A DNA stretch of 64,000 bases from Kitasatospora sp. NBC_00458 (GTDB lineage: Bacteria > Actinomycetota > Actinomycetes > Streptomycetales > Streptomycetaceae): assembly GCF_036013975.1 (NCBI RefSeq), contig NZ_CP107904.1, positions 2,232,001 through 2,296,000 on the forward strand. The letters are read 5' to 3'. Positions 1 to 7,900 of the stretch are shown here, one piece after another. Both the position numbers and the translations under genes were made by a program. The notes beneath the pieces are model-generated. The model was not told the origin of the DNA. It did no database searches and saw only the letters and a list, made by a program, of their open reading frames with translations. The stretch's first letter is position 1; the number at the start of each line of letters is the position of its first letter.

Positions 1-32
1 GGCCCGCCGCCGGTCACCACCGGCGGCGGGCC
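1..32. terminator. Hairpin terminator at window edge
   Basis: A perfect inverted repeat with two 14-base arms (1-14 and 19-32) encloses a 4-base loop. It lies downstream of the MarR gene, which runs leftward and stops at 95. It may also end a gene outside the window. There is no U-tract, as is usual in high-GC actinomycetes. Confidence 0.6.
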
Positions 33-94
33 TCGGCGTGTCCGGACCGCTCCCGGCACCCGCCGGGGGCCTTTCCTCAAGCCCTGGAGAGGGC

Positions 95-556
95 CTAGGC
101 CTCGGTGAGGTGCCTCAGCAGGGGCCCCGGGTCGGCGGTTCCGCAGGCCGCGCGGACGGCGGCGTCGTGGGCGGCGGCGAGGGCGTCGAGGCGGGCGAGG
201 CGGGTGTGGCCGCGGCGGGAGAGGTGGGCGGTGAACCGGCGGCGGTCCTGCTCGTCCTGGCGGCGGTAGACCCAGCCGGCCTCGGCGAGGGCGTCGACGA
301 TGCGGCTGAGGCTGGCCTGCGGGATGAGGAGGGCCTGGGCGAGCTCGCCCATCGACTGCCCCGCGTCCCCGGTGAGGGCCCGCATGACGCGCCACTGGTC
401 CAGGGTGCAGCCCTCGGCCTCCAACTGGGTGGCGAGGCCGCGGGCCAGGCGGCGCTGGGCGACCGTGAGGAGCTCGATCAGCAGCGGCCCGTCGGGGTCC
501 GCACCGGGCGTGGGAGCGACGGCGGGGGCGGCGGAGGCGGTCGTGGAAGGTGTCAT
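95..556 (-). CDS. MarR-family transcriptional regulator
   Basis: This 153-residue protein has the MarR layout: an N-terminal helix, a winged helix-turn-helix at about residues 60-115, and a C-terminal dimer helix. The recognition segment includes QASLSRIVDALAEAG and the wing carries the typical basic DEQDRRR motif. The ATG at 556 is chosen over an upstream in-frame ATG at 610 because GGAGGGGAAAG precedes it at good spacing. The gene is divergent from the amide-sensor gene at 628 and heads the amide-use cluster, so it is the natural candidate regulator. The effector is unknown. The family assignment is firm; its target is inferred. Confidence 0.88.
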   Translation of the reverse strand: MTPSTTASAAPAVAPTPGADPDGPLLIELLTVAQRRLARGLATQLEAEGCTLDQWRVMRALTGDAGQSMGELAQALLIPQASLSRIVDALAEAGWVYRRQDEQDRRRFTAHLSRRGHTRLARLDALAAAHDAAVRAACGTADPGPLLRHLTEA

Positions 557-591
557 AGCCGTATCTCTTTCCCCTCCGTCGTACGTTCTGC

Positions 592-619
592 TTGCCGGAT
601 CGGCTGCCATGACGATACT
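592..619 (+). promoter_or_regulatory. Candidate promoter, possibly leaderless
   Basis: TTGCCG (592-597) and GATACT (614-619) are 16 bases apart. Transcription would start near 626-628, at the ATG of the AmiC-like gene, which has no visible ribosome-binding site. This fits leaderless translation. The elements were read by eye only. Confidence 0.3.
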
Positions 620-627
620 CGCAAGCG

Positions 628-1743
628 ATGAGCGCCGATGTGAAGCTGTTGGAGCCCCTCGACGCGCTGCACCTCCCCCGCGAGGTGCCGGCGCTCCGGG
701 TGGGCCTGGTCGTGCCGCAGTCCGGACCGCTGGGGCTGACCGGGCCGTCGGCGCTGGACGGCGCGCTGCTGGCCGCGCACGAGGTGAACGCGGGCGGCGG
801 GGTGCGCGGACTGCCGCTGGAGCTGGTGCTGGTGGACGGCGGCGGCACGCCGGCCGCGGTGGCCGGCGAGGTGGCGCTGCTGCTGGACGCCGGGGCGGTG
901 GACACGGTGGCCGGCTGCCACTCCAGCGACGTGCACCGGGCCCTGGAGGCGGTGGTGGCGGGGCGGGCCGCGTACGTGTTCACGCCGCCGCACGAGGGCG
1001 GCACCCGCCGGCCCGGGGTGGTCTGCACGGGGACGGACCCGGTCCGGCAGCTGGACGGGGTGATCGAGCGGCTCACCGCCCGTCACCGGCTGCGCCGTTG
1101 GGCGCTGGTCGGCAACGACTACATCTGGCCGCGCGCGGTGCACCGGGCCGCCGAGGCGGCGGTGCTGCGGGCCGGGGCCGGGGTGGTGCTGGAACGGCAC
1201 CTGCCGTTCGGCACCGCGGAGCGGGAGCTGGAGCCGCTGCTGGACGCGCTCCGGGAGGCCCGTGCGGACGCCCTCATGCTGAGCCTGATCGGCGCGGACC
1301 TGGTCCGGTTCAACCGGGTGCTGCGCCGCAGCGGCCTGGACCGGCGGCTGGTGCGGCTCTCCGGGGCGCTGGAGGAGAACAGCCTGCTCGCGTACGGCGG
1401 GGACGACACCGGGACGCTGTACGCGGCGATGCCGTCGTTCGTCTCGCTGGCCGAGGAGCGGCGGCTGCGGCTGGCCGAGCAGCACCGCGCGGTGTTCGGG
1501 CCGTACGCGCCGGTGCTGGACGCGTACGCGGAGGGCCTCTACGACGGGGTGCACCTGCTGGCGGCGCTCGCGTCGCGCGGCGAGCTGGTGCCGGCGGGCG
1601 GGCTGGCGCGGGCGGCGGCGAGGCTGCTGCACGGGGACGGCGCGGCGGTCCGGCGGGCCTGGGCCCGGGCGCCGCTGGGGCCGGCCAGGGAGGGCGTGCA
1701 CCTGGCGCGGGCGGAGGGGCTGGGGTTCACGGTCCTCTGGTGA
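628..1743 (+). CDS. AmiC/UrtA-like periplasmic-binding-fold sensor without signal peptide
   Basis: This 371-residue protein has the type I periplasmic-binding fold of the branched-chain amino acid, urea and amide group. It opens with LRVGLVVPQSGPLGLTGPS and has alternating alpha/beta segments throughout. It lacks an export signal or lipobox, so it is probably cytoplasmic like Pseudomonas AmiC, which senses amides, rather than a transporter subunit. No ABC permease or ATPase genes are nearby. It sits between a MarR regulator and a permease/formamidase pair, which supports an amide- or urea-sensing role. An AmiR-type antiterminator partner is not visible. The ATG has no clear ribosome-binding site. 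Confidence 0.75.
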   Translation: MSADVKLLEPLDALHLPREVPALRVGLVVPQSGPLGLTGPSALDGALLAAHEVNAGGGVRGLPLELVLVDGGGTPAAVAGEVALLLDAGAVDTVAGCHSSDVHRALEAVVAGRAAYVFTPPHEGGTRRPGVVCTGTDPVRQLDGVIERLTARHRLRRWALVGNDYIWPRAVHRAAEAAVLRAGAGVVLERHLPFGTAERELEPLLDALREARADALMLSLIGADLVRFNRVLRRSGLDRRLVRLSGALEENSLLAYGGDDTGTLYAAMPSFVSLAEERRLRLAEQHRAVFGPYAPVLDAYAEGLYDGVHLLAALASRGELVPAGGLARAAARLLHGDGAAVRRAWARAPLGPAREGVHLARAEGLGFTVLW

Positions 1744-1865
1744 GGCGTCCGCCGGGGCCGTCAGAGGCCGTTCGGGGCCGTCCGACGGCGTCCACGACGG
1801 CAGGCCGTCGGCGGGAGGTCGGCAGACCGTCGGCAAGTCGTCGGCAGGCCACGGCACAAAAACCC

Positions 1866-1877
1866 TTCCATTTGGAA
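1866..1877. promoter_or_regulatory. Inverted repeat upstream of permease (candidate operator)
   Basis: TTCCA and TGGAA flank two T residues. The site lies in an unusually AT-rich patch about 60 bases before the APC permease start, a position that suits a regulator of the permease-amidase pair such as the MarR protein at 95-556. The link is inferred. Confidence 0.35.
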
Positions 1878-1935
1878 ATAACTGGCCCTACTGTCTCCCC
1901 CACCACCCCGGCCGTCACGGAGGAGAGCCACCCGC

Positions 1936-3372
1936 ATGTCCGAAGCATCAGCACCCCAGAACATCGAGAGCTACGGCTACAGACAGGAACTGCGCCGCTC
2001 CCTGCGCTTCACCGATCTGCTGGTCTACGGGCTGGTGTTCATGGTGCCCATCGCGCCGTTCGGCATCTTCGGCAGCGTCTTCCAGGGCTCCGGCGGCATG
2101 GTCGCGCTGGCGTACGTGCTCGGGATGGTGGCGATGATGTTCACCGCCCTGTCGTACGCGCAGATGTCGCGGGCCTTCCCGATGGCCGGTTCGGTGTACA
2201 CCTATGCGGGACGCGGCATCTCACCGCCCGTCGGGTTCCTGTCCGGCTGGATGATCCTGCTGGACTACGTGCTGGTGCCCGGCCTGCTCTACCTGATCGC
2301 CGGGGTGGCGATGAACTCGCTGGTGCCCTCGGTGCCGGTCTGGCTCTGGCTGGTCGGCTTCGTGCTGCTCAACACCGCCGTCAACTACCTGGGCGTCGAG
2401 ATGACGTCGAAGGTCAACAAGGCGATGCTGGTCGGCGAGCTGATCGTGCTGCTGGTGTTCGTCGGCTTCGGCCTGGCGGCGCTGGCCGCCGGCAAGGGCC
2501 GGGGCTTCGACTTCACCCCGGTCTACAACTCGCAGACGTTCTCGTGGAGCCTGGTGTTCGGCGCGGTGTCGGTGGCGGTGCTGAGCTTCCTCGGCTTCGA
2601 CGGCATCTCCACCCTCGCCGAGGAGAACCGCGACTCCGCCCGGGCGATCGGCCGCTCGATGATCGCCGCACTGCTGCTCGCCGGTTCGCTGTTCATCGCG
2701 CAGACCTGGATCGCCTCCCTGCTCGTGCCGGCCCCGGACGCGCTGATCGCCCAGGGGGACCCGGACGGCACCGCGTTCTACGACGCGGCCAGGACCGCCG
2801 CCGGCGGCTGGCTCGCCACACTGACGGCCGCGGCCACCGCCGTGGCGTGGGGCTTCGCCAACTCGCTGGTCGCCCAGGCCGCGACCTCCCGGCTGCTGTA
2901 CGCGATGGCGCGCGACCGGCAGCTGCCCGCGTTCCTCGCCAAGGTCCACCCGCGCCACCGCGTCCCGGTGAACGCCACCCTGCTGACCGCGGGCGTCTCG
3001 CTGGTCCTCGGCCTCTACATGGCCTCGCGCGAGGACGGCATCACGCTGCTCTCCACCCTCGTCAACTTCGGCGCGCTGACCACCTTCCTCGTGCTGCACG
3101 TCTCGGTGGTGGTGCACTACGTCGTGCGGCGCCGCAGCCGGGACTGGTGGCGCCACCTGATCGCGCCGGTCCTCGGGTTCGCGATCCTCGCCTACGTCGT
3201 CGTCAACGCGGACATCGCCGCCCAGCGGCTCGGCTTCGTCTGGATGGGGCTCGGCGCGCTGGTGCTGACCGGGCTGGTGCTCACCGGGCGCCGCCCCCGC
3301 CTGGCCGTGGCCGCCGACCCCGCCACCGACCCCGCCACCGCGCCCGCGCCCGGCGGCTCCCCGTACGTCTAG
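1936..3372 (+). CDS. APC-superfamily amino acid/amine permease
   Basis: This 478-residue integral membrane protein has about 12 hydrophobic segments and the APC signature near the N-terminus (residues 35-70). A charged stretch near residues 230-240 (AEENRDSARAIGR) is typical of the amino acid-polyamine-organocation family. The ATG at 1936 follows GGAGAG at suitable spacing. The next gene, a formamidase/acetamidase, begins 9 bases after the stop, so the two are almost certainly co-transcribed. Uptake of an amide, amine or amino acid for that hydrolase is a reasonable inference; the substrate cannot be read from the sequence. Confidence 0.88.
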   Translation: MSEASAPQNIESYGYRQELRRSLRFTDLLVYGLVFMVPIAPFGIFGSVFQGSGGMVALAYVLGMVAMMFTALSYAQMSRAFPMAGSVYTYAGRGISPPVGFLSGWMILLDYVLVPGLLYLIAGVAMNSLVPSVPVWLWLVGFVLLNTAVNYLGVEMTSKVNKAMLVGELIVLLVFVGFGLAALAAGKGRGFDFTPVYNSQTFSWSLVFGAVSVAVLSFLGFDGISTLAEENRDSARAIGRSMIAALLLAGSLFIAQTWIASLLVPAPDALIAQGDPDGTAFYDAARTAAGGWLATLTAAATAVAWGFANSLVAQAATSRLLYAMARDRQLPAFLAKVHPRHRVPVNATLLTAGVSLVLGLYMASREDGITLLSTLVNFGALTTFLVLHVSVVVHYVVRRRSRDWWRHLIAPVLGFAILAYVVVNADIAAQRLGFVWMGLGALVLTGLVLTGRRPRLAVAADPATDPATAPAPGGSPYV

Positions 3373-3380
3373 GAGACCCC

Positions 3381-4400
3381 GTGAACCTGCCCGACGTCGT
3401 CCGGCTCTCCCCCGCCCCCGACGAGTACGCCTACACCTTCGGCGGACGCCCGTCGCTGGTGACCGTCCGGCCCGGCACGGTGGTCGAGCTGACCACCGAG
3501 GACTGTTTCGGCGGACGGGTGCGCGGCATCGGCGACCTGCCGAGCGCGGTCTGCGAATTCCCCTACCTCAACCCGGTGACCGGCCCGATCGCGGTGGCCG
3601 GCGCCGAACCCGGCGACGTCCTCGCCGTGCACTTCGCGGAGATCACCCCGGCCCGGGACTGGGGGATCTCCAGCACCTTCCCGCACTTCGGGGCGCTCAC
3701 CGCCACCCACACCACCGCGATGCTGCACGCACCGCTGGAGGAGCGGGTCTGGGTGTACGAGCTGGACGTCGAGGCCGGGATCTGCCGGTACCGGGCCCGC
3801 AACAGCGACTTCACCGCCGAACTCCCGCTGGACCCGATGCACGGCACGGTCGGCGTCGCCCCGGCGGGCGGCGAGACCCTGATGTCGATCAGCCCGGGCG
3901 CCCACGGCGGCAACCTCGACACCCCGGAGATGCGGGCCGGCACCACCGCCTACTTCGGCGTCAACGTGCCCGGCGGCCTGCTGGCCATCGGCGACGGCCA
4001 CGCCCGGCAGGGCGAGGGCGAGGTGTGCGGGACGGCGGTGGAGACCGCGATGCGCACCACCGTGGTGGTCGACCTGGTCAAGGGCGGCGGGCCCGCCTGG
4101 CCCCGGCTGGAGAACGACCGCCACCTGATCTCCACCGGCTCGGCCCGGCCGCTGGAGGACGCCTTCCGGATCAGCCAGTACGACCTGGTCGGCTGGACCC
4201 GGGAGCTGCTCCGCCTGGACGAGCTGGACGCCTACCAGCTCGTCAGCCAGGCCGGGCTGGCACCGGCGGCCAACGTCTGCGACACCAACTACACGATGGC
4301 CGCCAAGCTGCCCAAGTCCCTGCTCGGACGGGCCCGCGCGTACGACGGCCTGCACGACCGGCTCCGCGAGACGGCCGCCGCCTACCTGCGGCACCGCTGA
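3381..4400 (+). CDS. Acetamidase/formamidase family protein
   Basis: This 339-residue cytoplasmic hydrolase of the FmdA/AmdA family releases ammonia from short amides. Family motifs are clear: MHGTVGVAP, SPGAHGGNLDTPEM and GDGHARQGEGE. The start is GTG at 3381, with AGGAG overlapping the permease stop codon, so translation of the two genes is closely linked. Together with the upstream sensor, regulator and permease it forms a self-contained amide catabolic unit. A perfect hairpin follows directly. The exact amide is not determinable. Confidence 0.9.
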   Translation: MNLPDVVRLSPAPDEYAYTFGGRPSLVTVRPGTVVELTTEDCFGGRVRGIGDLPSAVCEFPYLNPVTGPIAVAGAEPGDVLAVHFAEITPARDWGISSTFPHFGALTATHTTAMLHAPLEERVWVYELDVEAGICRYRARNSDFTAELPLDPMHGTVGVAPAGGETLMSISPGAHGGNLDTPEMRAGTTAYFGVNVPGGLLAIGDGHARQGEGEVCGTAVETAMRTTVVVDLVKGGGPAWPRLENDRHLISTGSARPLEDAFRISQYDLVGWTRELLRLDELDAYQLVSQAGLAPAANVCDTNYTMAAKLPKSLLGRARAYDGLHDRLRETAAAYLRHR

Positions 4401-4408
4401 CCGCGCAA

Positions 4409-4438
4409 CGCGGGCCCGGCCGCCCGGCCGGGCCCGCG
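4409..4438 (+). terminator. Terminator after formamidase
   Basis: A 13-base perfect stem (4409-4421 with 4426-4438) encloses a 4-base loop, 8 bases after the formamidase stop codon. Confidence 0.75.
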
Positions 4439-4518
4439 AACCGCGGTGGCGCCCTACGCCCTCCTGACGACGGTGGTCCGACTGGCCGCCAGTGGCCGCC
4501 TGCCGCCCCTCCCGGCCG

Positions 4519-4902
4519 TCACCTGCAACGGGGCGCAGTCGTCGCCGGCCTGCCCGCCGGCCGCCTCCGGGCCGCGCCGGCCGGCCTCGGCCGCGGCGCC
4601 GCCGGGGCGGGCGTGCGAACCGCCTCGCAGACGGCGGTGCGCCCGGCGCCGCCGAAGGCGCCGGGGAGCACCCGGCGGGTGAGCCCGGCCGCCTCGCCCC
4701 GGCCGACGAGGAACCTGCCGCGGGCGGTGGTCCAGATCGTGTCGGCCCGGAAGAGGCCGGTGAACCCCTCCCTCGGTTCGCCGAGCCGCGCGTACCGTAC
4801 GGTGGCGACGACCTTCTCGACGGCTACGGCCTCGGCTTCGACTGCGGCCCCGACCTCGGCATCGACCGCACCGGTGTTCCCGTTCATGTCCATGGCGACC
4901 AT
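4519..4902 (-). CDS. Small protein of unknown function
   Basis: A 127-residue open frame starts with ATG at 4902 (alternatives at 4893 or 4887). The first 75 residues have a plausible protein-like composition (TVRYARLGEPREGFTGLFR). The remainder is rich in Ala, Arg and Pro and could be a frameshifted tail. I recognise no family. The main support is position: it begins just after a perfect SoxR-like inverted repeat with a TTGACT element on the same strand. It lies downstream of the MFS gene and may be read from its own promoter. It could be spurious. Confidence 0.35.
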   Translation of the reverse strand: MVAMDMNGNTGAVDAEVGAAVEAEAVAVEKVVATVRYARLGEPREGFTGLFRADTIWTTARGRFLVGRGEAAGLTRRVLPGAFGGAGRTAVCEAVRTPAPAAPRPRPAGAARRRPAGRPATTAPRCR

Positions 4903-4910
4903 GATCGGAG

Positions 4911-4926
4911 TTCAAGTCCACTTGAA
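4911..4926 (-). promoter_or_regulatory. SoxR/MerR-type inverted repeat
   Basis: TTCAAGT and ACTTGAA are separated by two bases, a perfect 7-2-7 palindrome. On the minus strand it overlaps TTGACT, like SoxR/MerR operators that sit between -35 and -10 elements. It lies between the MFS stop codon and the small ORF starting at 4902. The resemblance to the SoxR box (CTCAAGT-ACTTGAG type) is from memory. No soxR gene is in the window. Confidence 0.45.
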
Positions 4927-4927
4927 G

Positions 4928-6313
4928 TCAAGGGCCGGGGCGGGGAGGCGGCGGAGCGGGAAGGACGGGCTCCGGAAGCGCCGGAAGGGCCGGAGCGGGA
5001 GGGCCCGGAGCGGGGTCGGCGCCGGCCTGGGGCCGAGGGGGCGCGGAGCCGTACACGACGGCTGCGTCGGGGAGCGACCGTCGGCTCCGGATCGGCGAGA
5101 GGAGGACCGGCAGGAACGACAGCGCGACCATCACTCCGCCGACCCACAACGTGGCGTGCAGGCCCACCAGTTCACCGAGCAGGCCGGCCAGCGCGGCACC
5201 CACCGGCATCGCCCCGGTCAGCACGAAGCGGAAGGTGGCGTTCATCCGGCCGAGCAGGGCGTCCGGCGTCATCCGCTGGCGCAGGCTGACGCCCAGCACG
5301 TTGTCCACCCCTGTCCTGAAGAGCAGCAGCAGCCAGCCGAACCCCGCCACGTACAGCCGGAACCCGTCGCCGATCACCGGGACCAGCAGGGCGGCGGGCA
5401 CCGCCGCGAGGCCCGCCAGGACGAGGGTCCGGCCGTAGCCGACCCGGGCGGCGATCAGGCGGGCGCAGCGCGAGCCGAGCAGCACCCCGACCCCGCCCGC
5501 GGCCCAGAACAGGCCCAGGGCACCGGCCGACAGGTGCAGCTCCCGGACGAACAGCACCGGGAGCAGGGTGTTGACGAGCTGGTAGCCGAGGTTGACGAGG
5601 GCGGCGGAGAGCGCGAGCGCCCGCAGCTCGGCGTTGCCGAGGACGTGCCGGACCCCCTCGGCGATCTGCCTGCCCAGGCCCGGCGCGGGCGCCGTTTCCG
5701 CCCCGGGAGGTGTCGCCGGCGTCGTCGGCACGGGGGTGCGGTGCAGGGCCGCCAGGCGCAGCGCGGAACCGAAGTGGCCGACGGCCGTCGCGACGATGGC
5801 GGCGGGCGCGGTGAGCAGTTGGACGAGCGCGCCGCCGGCGCCGCGTCCGGCGATGTTGCCGAGGGCCATCAGGCCGATCACGGCGGCGTTCGCCTGCACG
5901 AGGTGTCCGCGGCCCACGAGTCGGGGCAGGACGCTCTGCGAGGCGATGTCGAAGAAGACGGTCGCGCAGCCGCTCAGCAGGGCGACGGCGTACAGCTGCC
6001 AGAGGGTGAGGCCGCCGAACGCCCAGGCGATCGGGATGGACGCGTAGAGCACGGCCTTCGCCAGGTCGGCGGCGATCAGCACGCGCCGGTGGCGCATCCG
6101 GTCCACCCAGGCGCCGGCCGGCAGGCCGATGAGCAGGAACGCGACGGTGCCGAGGGTCGCGAGGGCGCCGACCTGGCCGGCGCTCGCGTCGAGGGCGGTG
6201 ACGGCGATCAGCGGGATGACGACGTAGCCGACGTTGGTGCTGAGCTGGACGAGGGCGGTGGCGGTGAACAGGGTGCGGAAGTCGGGTATCCGCCAGGGTG
6301 ATTCGGGGGTCAT
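4928..6313 (-). CDS. MFS transporter (EntS-like drug/siderophore exporter)
   Basis: This 461-residue protein has about 12 transmembrane segments in two halves. The loop after TM2 contains GAWVDRMRHRRVLIAAD, the major-facilitator motif A in the form seen in EntS-like exporters. A central cytoplasmic loop (about residues 205-230, Pro/Thr-rich) separates the halves. The C-terminal tail is Pro/Ala-rich. The ATG at 6313 marks where the hydrophobic protein begins; upstream sequence is the G-rich repeat region. It lies downstream of an APH-like kinase gene on the same strand. The substrate is unknown. Confidence 0.88.
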   Translation of the reverse strand: MTPESPWRIPDFRTLFTATALVQLSTNVGYVVIPLIAVTALDASAGQVGALATLGTVAFLLIGLPAGAWVDRMRHRRVLIAADLAKAVLYASIPIAWAFGGLTLWQLYAVALLSGCATVFFDIASQSVLPRLVGRGHLVQANAAVIGLMALGNIAGRGAGGALVQLLTAPAAIVATAVGHFGSALRLAALHRTPVPTTPATPPGAETAPAPGLGRQIAEGVRHVLGNAELRALALSAALVNLGYQLVNTLLPVLFVRELHLSAGALGLFWAAGGVGVLLGSRCARLIAARVGYGRTLVLAGLAAVPAALLVPVIGDGFRLYVAGFGWLLLLFRTGVDNVLGVSLRQRMTPDALLGRMNATFRFVLTGAMPVGAALAGLLGELVGLHATLWVGGVMVALSFLPVLLSPIRSRRSLPDAAVVYGSAPPRPQAGADPAPGPPAPALPALPEPVLPAPPPPRPGP

Positions 6314-6330
6314 CGTCCGTTCGTTCGGTC

Positions 6331-6387
6331 GGGGGCGGGGGTCCGGGGGTGGGGGTCCGGGGGCGGGGGTCCGGGGGTGGGGGGTCC
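6331..6387 (+). repeat. Four tandem G-rich repeats (G-quadruplex potential)
   Basis: Four copies of a 14-base unit GGGGGYGGGGGTCC lie just upstream of the MFS start, the last with one extra G. The G-rich strand is the template strand for the MFS gene, so the mRNA leader would be C-rich. Many runs of five or more G make quadruplex formation on the plus strand plausible. Confidence 0.7.
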
Positions 6388-6456
6388 GGGGGCTGGTGGC
6401 GCCGTCCCCCGGGCCGGCGTGGGGGCCGGCGGGCGGACGGGCCGGGGCCGGTCCCG

Positions 6457-7437
6457 CTACCCGCCGTCCCCGGCCGAGGCGTCCAGCTCGCGCACCGTCC
6501 CGGCCAGGGCGGCCCAGGACTCGCGGGCGTCCTCGCTGTCGCCGTGCGGCGAGCGGAACCAGTGCAGGTACGCGTCGACGTCCTCCAGCGCCCAGCGCAG
6601 CCGGTGGAGGGCCAGCGCCGCCGGGCGCGGGGTGTGACCGGTGGCCTCGGCGTAGCGGGCCAGGTCCCCGGCATCCGCGCCGACGAGCCAGAGGTCGCGC
6701 TCGGGCACGGCCAGCCCGACGGTGTCCCAGTCGACCAGCAGCACGCGCCCGGGCGGGCGCAGCAGGTTGCCGGGGTGCGGTTCGCCGTGGGTGACGACGA
6801 GGGGGCCGTCGAGCCCGTCGGCCAGCCGGTCGAAGCGGTCCAGCGCCCGGCGCAGTCCGGCCGCGTGGTCGGCCACCAGGGTCCGCGCGCGCTCGCCGTA
6901 CGGTCCGGCGGTCCACGGCCGGGTGCGGTCCGCGAGGGCGGCGTCGAGGCGGGCGCGGGCGGAGAGCCGCGGGCCGCGGCGCGGCGCCGTGGCGGGCGGC
7001 TCGGCACGGTGCAGCCGGGCGAGCGCGTCCACCAGGCGGGCCCGGTCGGCGGCGGCGAGCTCCTCGCCGAAGTGGCCGGTGGCGCCGTCGACGTGCGGGA
7101 AGACGCTGAGCGCGTACCGTTCGCCGAGCCGGAGCGCGGTCCCGCCGTCGGCCGCGGCCTCGGGGGCGACGACGAGGTCGAGCCCGCGCAGCGCCCGTGC
7201 CGTGGCCATGGCCCGGCGCAGCCCGGCGAACGCCGACTCCGGCTCGGGGCCGCAGTGGCTCTTGTGGGCGAGGTCGGCGAGGGTGACGAACCAGCGCCGC
7301 CCGTCGGCACCGGCCGCCGTCCAGTGGTGGTCGCCGTGGCCGACCGGTGCGTAGTCGAGGTCGGCGGCTTCGATGCCGAAGGCGCGCAGGCCGCTCCGGA
7401 GCCGGTGGTCGTCGAGGTCGTCCGGTCGGGTCTTCAC
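6457..7437 (-). CDS. Aminoglycoside phosphotransferase-like kinase (APH fold)
   Basis: This protein of about 326 residues has the APH/choline-kinase catalytic core: HGEPHPGN near residues 217-224 and DWD near 236-238, matching the catalytic loop and the metal-binding Asp. A GTG at 7437 is chosen because the sequence upstream of it is low-complexity; there is no strong ribosome-binding site. The same fold covers antibiotic kinases, homoserine kinases and small-metabolite kinases, so a resistance role should not be assumed. The adjacent MFS exporter gene on the same strand makes a linked resistance or metabolite-handling role possible but unproven. Confidence 0.82.
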   Translation of the reverse strand: MKTRPDDLDDHRLRSGLRAFGIEAADLDYAPVGHGDHHWTAAGADGRRWFVTLADLAHKSHCGPEPESAFAGLRRAMATARALRGLDLVVAPEAAADGGTALRLGERYALSVFPHVDGATGHFGEELAAADRARLVDALARLHRAEPPATAPRRGPRLSARARLDAALADRTRPWTAGPYGERARTLVADHAAGLRRALDRFDRLADGLDGPLVVTHGEPHPGNLLRPPGRVLLVDWDTVGLAVPERDLWLVGADAGDLARYAEATGHTPRPAALALHRLRWALEDVDAYLHWFRSPHGDSEDARESWAALAGTVRELDASAGDGG

Positions 7438-7689
7438 TGCGGCGAGGGTAGTGAGCGGCGGCCGCGAGGTCCCGGGGTTTTCCGCGCGGTGGGCGGTTTC
7501 CGGCCAGGCCGGACGGGTCACCGGGGGTCGCCCCGGCGCGCCGGACGGGGCCCTCCGCCACTCGCCCCCTTGTCTGCCGTTCGTTCCGAGAGCACCATCT
7601 CGTCATGCCTATGTCATCACCGGGCCCTGCCCCTCCCGGACATACCGGGCGCTTCGTCGCCCCTCGAACCCTTGATCTAGGCTGGTGAC

Positions 7690-7764
7690 GTGCTCATACT
7701 CGTTCGCCGTCGCCACGTGGACCTGCTCCGCGTGACCAGCATGTCCTGTCGACGCTCCAGCTGA
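7690..7764 (+). CDS. Short cysteine-containing leader peptide
   Basis: GTG at 7690 opens a 24-residue frame ending at TGA 7762-7764. The peptide contains RRRHVDLLRV followed by TSMSC, then RRSS. This pattern recalls short actinobacterial leader peptides remembered upstream of sulfur and cysteine-related genes, where ribosome stalling at the Cys codon is thought to control the downstream gene. The 137-base gap to the oxygenase gene could hold attenuator structures. Length, position and motif support it; the regulatory mechanism is inferred. Confidence 0.6.
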   Translation: MLILVRRRHVDLLRVTSMSCRRSS

Positions 7765-7900
7765 ACCTCGCACCTCCCCACCCTCAGCGCGGCCCCTGCC
7801 GGCCGCTCCCCCTTCCCGACCCCCGGGCACACCCGCCGCACCAGGCGCGTCCCCGGCGTCCCCGGTCACCACCGGAACCGGTCGGGACGAGACCCAGCGG

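Noticed and set aside
300..4400. A 1366-codon plus-strand open frame
   Set aside because: It runs through several genes in other frames, with Arg/Gly/Ala-rich shadow composition, until its real end, the formamidase starting at GTG 3381.
6457..7437. Calling the APH-fold gene an antibiotic-resistance gene
   Set aside because: The fold is shared by many metabolite kinases and no specific resistance motif is visible.
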